Origin: CAKOTZ01 sp964489885
Lineage (GTDB): Bacteria; Bacillota; Clostridia; TANB77; CAG-508
Reading direction: 5' to 3'
NCBI GenBank assembly: GCA_964489885.1
Contig: CAZAZX010000018.1
Span: 1-19,909 of the forward strand
DNA length: 19,909 nucleotides
The notes under the pieces are model-generated. The model made no database searches, was not told the origin of the DNA, and saw only the letters and a list, made by a program, of their open reading frames with translations. Position 1 is the first letter of the stretch; each line of letters opens with the position of its first letter. The position numbers and the translations under genes were made by a program. Below, in pieces: positions 1 through 6,237 of the stretch.

Positions 1-9
1 GTAATAATC

Positions 10-34
10 AACGCTACTAGCGTTATTCCTTTTT
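10..34 (+). terminator. possible terminator of a gene left of the window
   Basis: A six-base-pair hairpin (AACGCT / AGCGTT, loop ACT) at 10-24 is followed on the plus strand by a T-rich run. It could end a plus-strand gene lying off the left edge. The stem is short and no such gene is visible. On the minus strand it has no T-tract, so it is a poor terminator for the secreted-protein gene that ends at 69. Confidence 0.3.
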
Positions 35-68
35 TATTTACCATTTAAATCAAATCTTTCATTTCAAT

Positions 69-725
69 TTATAATCCTTCTCCACAGACAGCAACACCAC
101 GACAGAAGCCGTCGTCGCGGCTTAGGTATTCGCTGTAGCCGCGGCTGTATGAGAATATGCCTAGCCAACCACGTCCGAAGAAAGGGTCGGCAGAAGTGAC
201 CCAATAGGGAGGGAGTGCCATGTGCCACCCAGCACAAGCGAATGCGTCTCCTACTTTTGCTGAGCCATTTGAATCGGTATACTCATCATAGTATCTTTTG
301 TCTACTCCGCCAAATATTGAGCCTGATAATCCTCCTGCTGTATTTTCCCAATTATCTGTATTTAAAATAACTCCTGTTGAGTTTCCTGTTGTTGTGGTTA
401 TTGCTTTATCATTACTTGGGTTTCCATATCCTGATGCAGATAAAATTGCTACTGCTCCATATTCTGTTGTTTTGCACATATGCACATCTATTCCATTAGA
501 TGAAGTGCTCGTTAGTTTTTCATTCAATGTTTCTGATAATCCCATAGCCTGTCCTGTTTTTTCCATATTTCTAAAGTTCACCATCCAATTTCCTGGTGTA
601 TCTGTTTTTGTATATTGTGTGTTTGGATTTGCTTGTAATGCTGCATTTACCGTTCCTATATTTAAGCAAAAAATGCCCAAAATAGTTACCAATAAGATTA
701 AAATTTTCTTTTTTGTTCTTTTCAT
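69..725 (-). CDS. secreted protein with possible C-type-lectin/FGE-like C-terminus
   Basis: Predicted exported protein of 218 residues. A basic N-terminus (KRTKKK) and hydrophobic core are followed by a likely signal peptidase site near residue 28 (VNA-A). A GGAGG ribosome binding site lies about 10 bases before the ATG. The middle is Thr/Ser/Asn-rich with Gly-rich turns. The C-terminus is aromatic and Gly-rich and ends in a GFCRGVAVCG stretch, resembling the GFR-type endings of formylglycine-enzyme-like / C-type-lectin folds in phage and surface proteins; that family assignment is a guess from pattern only. From about residue 157 to the stop the DNA changes abruptly from AT-rich to GC-rich, and codons become mostly C-ending (TAC, AGC, CGC, GAC, TTC). 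The rest of the gene looks native. Function unknown; possibly a surface-binding protein. Confidence 0.75.
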   Translation of the reverse strand: MKRTKKKILILLVTILGIFCLNIGTVNAALQANPNTQYTKTDTPGNWMVNFRNMEKTGQAMGLSETLNEKLTSTSSNGIDVHMCKTTEYGAVAILSASGYGNPSNDKAITTTTGNSTGVILNTDNWENTAGGLSGSIFGGVDKRYYDEYTDSNGSAKVGDAFACAGWHMALPPYWVTSADPFFGRGWLGIFSYSRGYSEYLSRDDGFCRGVAVCGEGL

Positions 726-883
726 TTTCTTTTTCCTCCTTGTTTTTTAATAAAATATTTCAATTTTTTCTTTCGTATTTCTGCCCAATTTGAGTTTTCG
801 CATAAAATGAGAAAATTTTAAAAGTTCTAGAAACTATTTTTCACTCAATGATAAAATACCTCTTTCCTATTGAATAAAAAATA

Positions 884-928
884 CGAGAATAGGATATTCT
901 GTTTTATTTACACAAAATCCTATTCTCG
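884..928. terminator. bidirectional intrinsic terminator
   Basis: Perfect 12-bp inverted repeat (CGAGAATAGGAT at 884-895, ATCCTATTCTCG at 917-928) with a 21-base loop. A T-run follows on each strand (TCTTTTTT on plus, TATTTTTT on minus), so it could stop transcription both ways. On the minus strand it would end transcripts coming from the WG-repeat gene or the remnant at 904-1111. Confidence 0.6.
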
Positions 929-1111
929 CATCTTTTTTGCATAACAAATAAAGCAATTTTCATTGCTTTATTTGTTACTTTTCTTCTCAAATCATTTTTA
1001 AAGTTTCTAAAAAGATATGCATATTCTGACCTATTTAACCTATATCCATTCCCTAAAAGAAGGGCTCTCTCTCTCTACAGTCTCAAGACTTTGCTCGATT
1101 TTAATATTCAT
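904..1111 (-). pseudogene. possible broken small gene, SIR2-like N-terminal remnant
   Basis: On the minus strand an AAAGGA ribosome-binding-like site precedes an ATG at 1111. The frame opens MNIKIEQSLETVERES and stops after 23 codons. The next frame continues to a TAA at 904-906 and encodes ALLLGNGYRLN, which resembles the LLLGNGFS nucleotide-binding start of SIR2-like/DUF4917 proteins. The shift between frames falls on an (AG)6 dinucleotide run (1065-1076 on the plus strand), and one extra AG unit would join the frames. The downstream part runs through two hairpins and is probably not genuine coding sequence. This is read as a remnant, at low confidence. It may simply be noncoding. Confidence 0.25.
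942..977. repeat. strong 16-bp hairpin
   Basis: A perfect 16-bp stem with a four-base loop (arms 942-957 and 962-977, core CAAATAAAGCAA). It has no good T-tract on the minus strand and only CTTTT on the plus strand, so it is not an obvious terminator. It sits 14 bases from the bidirectional terminator. It may be an RNA-stability or attenuation structure, or part of a mobile-element footprint. Confidence 0.6.
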
Positions 1112-1226
1112 ATCTTTTTTCCTTTCAAAACATTTCCTTGAAAATTTTTTAATATTTTATTTTTTCTATACCTGTATTATTCTATACTAATATTTTGCAT
1201 TTTGCAATACATTTTTTCATTTTTCT

Positions 1227-1290
1227 ATCAAATTGGGACGGAGGATTTTTGCTAATTGAAATTAGCAAAAATCCTCCGTCCCAATTTGAT
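1227..1290. repeat. REP/MITE-like palindrome, copy 1
   Basis: A perfect 31-bp inverted repeat (arms 1227-1257 and 1260-1290) with only two bases between arms. The arms contain GGGACGGAGGATTTTTGC. The same core forms the palindrome at 15228-15302, so this is a dispersed element rather than an ordinary terminator. Its outer edge touches the stop codon of the WG-repeat gene. It may act as a transcript end, but no T-run follows on the minus strand. Similar GGGGACGG-core palindromes are familiar from Clostridia (from memory). No transposase is in this window. Confidence 0.85.
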
Positions 1291-3080
1291 TATTTAACAT
1301 AAATTGAAAATCCTTGTACATTTGTTAATTTCCAATCTGCAATTGTTTCAGGATATGCAACACTTGATGCTGTATTATTATCTAAAGCAAATTCTTCTGG
1401 TGTAATAACTTTAATTTGTTCAATTATTCCATCAGAGTCTTGTCCTAAAATATACATTCCTGTATTCATTTTTTGTTTTACTTGCTCAAGAGTAGTTTGA
1501 GAATTTACCAATGCACTAGCATCAAATTGTCCTCCTAGAACACCTATTTTAGAATATTTAAAGTTTTTAACATCACCTGTTATATCTCCAAGTGCTTGTC
1601 TTCCATTTTGAGTAATTATAAGTTCTCCAACTAAATAGAATAATGGATCAATTTTATCATATATTGGTTCAAAAATAACAAATCCATCAGCATCTACAGC
1701 TCCATATTTTCCGTTCTCAGAGTAAACCAAAAAATCTTTTTCATACCACCATTTTTTATCTGATGCAGATATAATAGCAGAAAGATTTGAATAATCACTA
1801 AATCTCTCATCTGTTGTTCCTGATTTATTTAAAGCTGTTGTAGTTGTTCCTGTTTGGCATATAAATAAATCTCTATAGTTATTAGGTATTGTAATCCAAT
1901 CATATAAGTTATTTATTATAGATACACCATTTTGATCAATTACACCATATTTTCCATTTGCAAATGACAAATAATATGCAACTGGTGTTTGTGTATCAAC
2001 AACTTGTATAGATTTTACTTTGTATTCAGAATAATCAAATTCTCTATTTTTTACAAGTTCAATTTCAATTGTTGTAGATTCTAAAGTGTCCAATGTATTA
2101 GTATTAATTTTATCAATTGTTCCATATTTTGTTAAATCAGCATTTGTTGGCCAACATACCTTGTATTTTATGCTATAAACACCATTAGCTTTAGAAATAG
2201 AAATAATCTCAGTTACAAATCCAGGTACTATAGTTTGTTTATTTGAAGATAATATTGAATCTAAATTATCTACAGTTTTTCCGTAAATTTCATCTATAGC
2301 TGATGCAACTTCATCGGAATTTGGAGAATCTGTAGTTGATGTAGTTGTAGATAAAGAACCTGTTGATGATTGTCCAACACTATTTGAGTCTGCAGTGTTA
2401 GTTCCAACAGTATTAGTTTCAGTTACAACATTATTAGTTGTTGTTCCTGTTGCTGTATTTGTTGTAGCAGAATTTGTTCCTGTTGTATTGGAAGTTGTTG
2501 TATTTTGAAGAGCAGGATTTTGTCCTGTTACAACTACTGTGTCATTAACAACAGTTTGTGTTTGTCCTGTTACACCTGTAGATAAATTAGCACTAGCTGT
2601 TGATGATGCTGATGTTGTAATTCCCAAAGGGTTAGCAGAACTTGTATCAGATATATTTGTTGTGCTTGTGTTTGTTTGATTTTCAGTCATTGAATTTGTA
2701 GTACTACTATTCATAGAACTTGGTAATGAAGTACTACTTGTAGTATCGTCTAATTTTCCTTCTTCCTTAAGTTTAATAATTTGGCTTGCAGCTTCAACTA
2801 AATTTTCCTCTTCAGTTTGATATTTATTTGAAACTAATAATGAAAATACACCAAGATAATTATCTTTTAATTTATTTTTTTCTGCTCTTGTTATTTCGTT
2901 ATTTGTATCCCAAACAATATCTTCTTCATTTTCGTTTATTGCTAAATCATTATGATCATTTTTAGTTATAATAAAGTATAAAACGCCTGTTACAATTGCT
3001 ACAATTACTATTACTACTATAAGAATAATTGCTATTTTACTAATACCACTTTTACTTTTCATGCTTGATTTTGAAAGCAT
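1290..3080 (-). CDS. membrane-anchored WG-repeat protein
   Basis: Hypothetical protein of 596 residues. A Lys/Ser-rich start is followed by one hydrophobic segment (about residues 16-38), giving a single-pass anchor with the remainder probably outside the cell. Residues about 112-258 are a low-complexity Thr/Ser/Asn linker. The C-terminal half contains two clear WG-type repeats: NGKYGVIDQNG with LYDWI, and NGKYGAVDADG followed by IYDKI. These match the WG beta-repeat pattern (PF14903 type), usually a binding or scaffold module. A GGGAGG site lies 8 bases before the ATG, and a consensus promoter (3116-3144) gives it its own transcript after metG. The 3' end abuts the palindrome at 1227-1290. 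The ligand and role are unknown. Confidence 0.85.
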   Translation of the reverse strand: MLSKSSMKSKSGISKIAIILIVVIVIVAIVTGVLYFIITKNDHNDLAINENEEDIVWDTNNEITRAEKNKLKDNYLGVFSLLVSNKYQTEEENLVEAASQIIKLKEEGKLDDTTSSTSLPSSMNSSTTNSMTENQTNTSTTNISDTSSANPLGITTSASSTASANLSTGVTGQTQTVVNDTVVVTGQNPALQNTTTSNTTGTNSATTNTATGTTTNNVVTETNTVGTNTADSNSVGQSSTGSLSTTTSTTDSPNSDEVASAIDEIYGKTVDNLDSILSSNKQTIVPGFVTEIISISKANGVYSIKYKVCWPTNADLTKYGTIDKINTNTLDTLESTTIEIELVKNREFDYSEYKVKSIQVVDTQTPVAYYLSFANGKYGVIDQNGVSIINNLYDWITIPNNYRDLFICQTGTTTTALNKSGTTDERFSDYSNLSAIISASDKKWWYEKDFLVYSENGKYGAVDADGFVIFEPIYDKIDPLFYLVGELIITQNGRQALGDITGDVKNFKYSKIGVLGGQFDASALVNSQTTLEQVKQKMNTGMYILGQDSDGIIEQIKVITPEEFALDNNTASSVAYPETIADWKLTNVQGFSIYVK

Positions 3081-3115
3081 TCTAATTCCTCCCTTACTTC
3101 ATATAAATTTATTAT

Positions 3116-3144
3116 ATTTTATAACTATTGATATTTAATGTCAA
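3116..3144 (-). promoter_or_regulatory. sigma-A-type promoter for the WG-repeat gene
   Basis: On the minus strand TTGACA (3139-3144) and TAAAAT (3116-3121) are separated by exactly 17 bases, about 36 bases before the WG-repeat start codon. The -35 box lies in the loop of a 10-bp inverted repeat (TTGATATTTA 3128-3137, TAAATATCAA 3145-3154), which could be an operator or a weak end for metG transcripts. Confidence 0.65.
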
Positions 3145-3190
3145 TAAATATCAAAAATTAATCTATTATGAATATATAGTATACTACAAC

Positions 3191-4774
3191 CTAAATACCA
3201 CTAATTAAGTTCCCTAAATATGATGTTTCTTCCTCTACATCTAATCTTACAAATAAAGGTTTAACTTCAGAGGCAACAGTTATTTCGCCTTTTTTTACAT
3301 CTATATTTTTAATTGAATCCCAATCAGTTTCTTTAATATTTAACTGATTAAATATTTCTTTTGAAGTATCTTTCATAAATGGCTGTAACATAATAGCAAT
3401 AATTCTTAAATTTTCAATTAAGTGAGCCATTACAGATATAAGTTTTTGTTTATCTTCTGCATTTTCTGATTTAAACAATTCCCATGGTTTAGTTTCATCT
3501 ATATATTTATTTGAAGAAGAAACTATTGACATTATTTCTCCCAAAGCATTGCTAAAGTGTATATCTTCAATATAGGCTTCTGCTTTTTCAATTTTTTCAT
3601 TTGTAAATCTTTCAAGATTTTTATCAATTTCTGATATGTTTGATGAAGAAGTATTTACGGTACCTTCAAAATATTTATTTACCATACCAATGGTTCTACT
3701 TAATAAATTTCCTAAGTCATTGGCTAAGTCACCATTATAAATATTAACAAATCTTTCAGGAGAAAAAATCATATCTTGATCATATTGGAATTCTTTAAGT
3801 AAAAAGTACTTAGTTGCTTCCAAGCCATATCTATCAATTAATTGTTCAGGATAAATTACATTTCCTTTAGATTTTGACATTTTGCCATTTCTAATAGTAA
3901 TAAAGCCATGTGCATAAATTTTTTTAGGTAGAGGCAAATCTAATGCCATTAAAAAGATAGGCCAATATATACCGTGAAATCTGATAATATCTTTTCCAAT
4001 TATTTGTATATCTGCAGGCCAATACTTTTTAAACTTTGAATCGTCTTCTGACATATATCCTAATGCAGTTATATAATTTGTTAATGCATCAAGCCAAACA
4101 TATATAACGTGTTTTGGATTAGACTTTACAGGTATTCCCCACTTAACACTTGTACGACTCACACATAAGTCTTCAAGTCCTGGTTTAATAAAATTATTAA
4201 ATAATTCTGTTTTTCTAAATTCTGGCTCTATAAAATGTGGATTTTCCTCATAAAAATCTTCAAGTCTTTTTTGATATTTTTTCATATTGAAAAAATATGC
4301 TTCTTCTTTCATTTTTTTGACATCTCTGCCACAATCTGGGCATTTGCCATTAACTAATTGTGTTTCTGTAAAATAGGTTTCACATGGTAAACAATACCAA
4401 CCTTCATATTCACCTAAATATATATCACCCTGGTTCATTAGCTTGTCAAATATTTTTTGAACTACTTTTGTGTGTCTTTCATCTGTTGTTCTTATAAAGT
4501 CATCATAATCTATTTCTAGCTTTTTCCATAGTTTTTTTGTTATTTCAGCCATTTCATCAACATATTCTTGAGGTGTTTTTCCCTTCCCAGAAGCTACTGT
4601 TTCAATCTTTTGTCCATGTTCATCTATTCCAGTAAGCATAAATGCATCATATCCGCGTAATTTTTTATAATTTTTTATAGAATTTGCTAGAATTGTTGTA
4701 TATGCTGTTCCAATGTGAAATTTGCCACTTGGATAATATATCGGTGTTGTAATATAAAAACTATTATCTTCCAT
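3191..4774 (-). CDS. metG: methionyl-tRNA synthetase, compact form
   Basis: Charges tRNA-Met with methionine in the cytoplasm, for initiation and elongation. Class I signature motifs are present: HIGT at residue 20 and KMSKSKGN near residue 299. A zinc-knuckle insertion (CLPC, then CPDC, about residues 127-149) is also visible. The open frame extends 12 codons further upstream to 4810, but the ATG at 4774 is preferred: AAAGAGGGAGG lies 7 bases before it, and the protein then begins MEDNSFYITTPIYYPSG as in the family. That gives 527 residues. Many Firmicutes enzymes are about 640-650 residues and carry a C-terminal Trbp111-like tRNA-binding domain. Here the protein stops right after the anticodon-binding region (PLFVRLDVEEE then about 13 residues), so that domain is missing. 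It is the last gene of the glgP-pyk-metG operon, and its ribosome binding site abuts the pyk stop. Confidence 0.96.
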   Translation of the reverse strand: MEDNSFYITTPIYYPSGKFHIGTAYTTILANSIKNYKKLRGYDAFMLTGIDEHGQKIETVASGKGKTPQEYVDEMAEITKKLWKKLEIDYDDFIRTTDERHTKVVQKIFDKLMNQGDIYLGEYEGWYCLPCETYFTETQLVNGKCPDCGRDVKKMKEEAYFFNMKKYQKRLEDFYEENPHFIEPEFRKTELFNNFIKPGLEDLCVSRTSVKWGIPVKSNPKHVIYVWLDALTNYITALGYMSEDDSKFKKYWPADIQIIGKDIIRFHGIYWPIFLMALDLPLPKKIYAHGFITIRNGKMSKSKGNVIYPEQLIDRYGLEATKYFLLKEFQYDQDMIFSPERFVNIYNGDLANDLGNLLSRTIGMVNKYFEGTVNTSSSNISEIDKNLERFTNEKIEKAEAYIEDIHFSNALGEIMSIVSSSNKYIDETKPWELFKSENAEDKQKLISVMAHLIENLRIIAIMLQPFMKDTSKEIFNQLNIKETDWDSIKNIDVKKGEITVASEVKPLFVRLDVEEETSYLGNLISGI

Positions 4775-4790
4775 GTTAAATCCTCCCTCT

Positions 4791-6224
4791 TTAAACTTTG
4801 ATGATACCACCTATTACTTTATTTATTGAGCTATTAATTTCAGGTAATATTTCTGCGCCACCAGCTATAATTATTATATCATCTGTTTCAATTTTGTTTT
4901 CAGCTTTTAATGTGCTAAATGCCTGAGTTATCATTTTGTCAACATTTTCATTTTCATCAACAAACATTGGATAAACATTCCATTGTAAATTTAATTGTCT
5001 CCATAATTGTTTATTTTCTGTTATTGCATATATAGGACATTTTGGGCTAAATGATGATACAATTCTTGGGGTTGAACCTGATTCTGTATATGTTAATATA
5101 GCCTTTGCATTAAGTTTCATTGCACTAACACATACACCATTATATATGTTAAATCTATATTCTTCATTTAAGCCATCAGCCTCTCTTTGTCTAAATCTTT
5201 TCCAATAATTTATATATTGTTCTGTATTACTTGCAATTTGATTCATAAGTTTAACACATTCAACAGGATATTTTCCATTTGCTGTTTCTCCTGATAGCAT
5301 TATTGCAGTTGACATATCAAATATTGCATTTGAAACATCACTAACTTCAGCTCTTGTTGGTCTTGGATTAACTATCATTGAGTCTAGCATTTGTGTTGCA
5401 GTTATAACCAATTTTCCAGCATGGTTTGTCTTTTTTATAAATTCCTTTTGAATTACTGGTACTTGCTCCATAGGAATTTCAACACTTAAATCTCCTCTTG
5501 CAACCATAATTCCATCTGAAACCTTTAATATTTCATCAAAATTGTCTACACCTTCTTGGTTTTCAATTTTTGATATAATTTTAATGCTTTGTCCTCCGTT
5601 GTCATTTAGCAATTTACGAATTGCTAAAACATCATTTGCAGTTCTAATAAATGATGCCGCAACATAATCAAATTCAGCACTAATTCCTTTAATTATATCA
5701 TCTCTATCTTTTTCAGTCATGACAGGTAAATTTAGTTTTACATTAGGTATGTTTGCACTTTTTCTATTGCTAATTTCTCCTCCATTTAAAACCTTACAAT
5801 AAACTTTACTACCTTCAATTTTTACAACCTCTGTTCCCACTAAGCCATCATCAATTAGGATTTTATCACCTATTTTAACTTCATTTGCTAAATTTTTATA
5901 ACTAATTGTAAATTCTTCCTTTGTTCCAATAATCTCTTCTGGTGTTAAAGCAAATACATCTCCCTCATTTAGATGTACTTTCCCTTCAGCAAATTTTCCA
6001 ATTCTAATTTCAGGTCCTTTTGTGTCTAAAATTAGTGAAACTGGCATATTTAGTTCGTCTCTAACCTTTTTAATTCTTTCAATTTTTTCCTTTTGCTCTT
6101 CATAATTTCCATGTGAAAAGTTTATTCTTGCAGCATTCATTCCAGCTAGCATCAATCCTTTAAGTGTTTCTTCGTTATCACTTGCAGGGCCTATTGTACA
6201 AACAATTTTTGTCTTTCTCATCAT
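4791..6224 (-). CDS. pyk: pyruvate kinase
   Basis: Catalyses phosphoenolpyruvate + ADP to pyruvate + ATP, the last step of glycolysis. The start (KTKIVCTIGPAS), the active-site signature around IKIISKIENQEG (catalytic Lys), MVARGDLSVEIP and ITATQMLDSM are all present. At 477 residues it has the standard A/B/C domains but not the extra C-terminal PEP-utilizer domain seen in some Bacillus-type enzymes of about 585 residues. It begins ATG ATG; AGAGG lies 7 bases before the first ATG, so the first is taken. The gap to glgP is 13 bases, and the ribosome binding site follows directly on the glgP stop codon. metG follows after 16 bases, so the three genes should be co-transcribed. Very confident of function. 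Confidence 0.97.
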   Translation of the reverse strand: MMRKTKIVCTIGPASDNEETLKGLMLAGMNAARINFSHGNYEEQKEKIERIKKVRDELNMPVSLILDTKGPEIRIGKFAEGKVHLNEGDVFALTPEEIIGTKEEFTISYKNLANEVKIGDKILIDDGLVGTEVVKIEGSKVYCKVLNGGEISNRKSANIPNVKLNLPVMTEKDRDDIIKGISAEFDYVAASFIRTANDVLAIRKLLNDNGGQSIKIISKIENQEGVDNFDEILKVSDGIMVARGDLSVEIPMEQVPVIQKEFIKKTNHAGKLVITATQMLDSMIVNPRPTRAEVSDVSNAIFDMSTAIMLSGETANGKYPVECVKLMNQIASNTEQYINYWKRFRQREADGLNEEYRFNIYNGVCVSAMKLNAKAILTYTESGSTPRIVSSFSPKCPIYAITENKQLWRQLNLQWNVYPMFVDENENVDKMITQAFSTLKAENKIETDDIIIIAGGAEILPEINSSINKVIGGIIKV

Positions 6225-6237
6225 TTACCAACCTCTT

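Noticed and set aside
298..750. Plus-strand frame of 150 codons
   Set aside because: It is antisense to the secreted-protein gene, has no ribosome binding site, and is explained by the base composition of the other strand.
4775..4810. N-terminal extension of metG overlapping pyk
   Set aside because: The extra 12 codons are the pyk end and the metG ribosome binding site read as protein.
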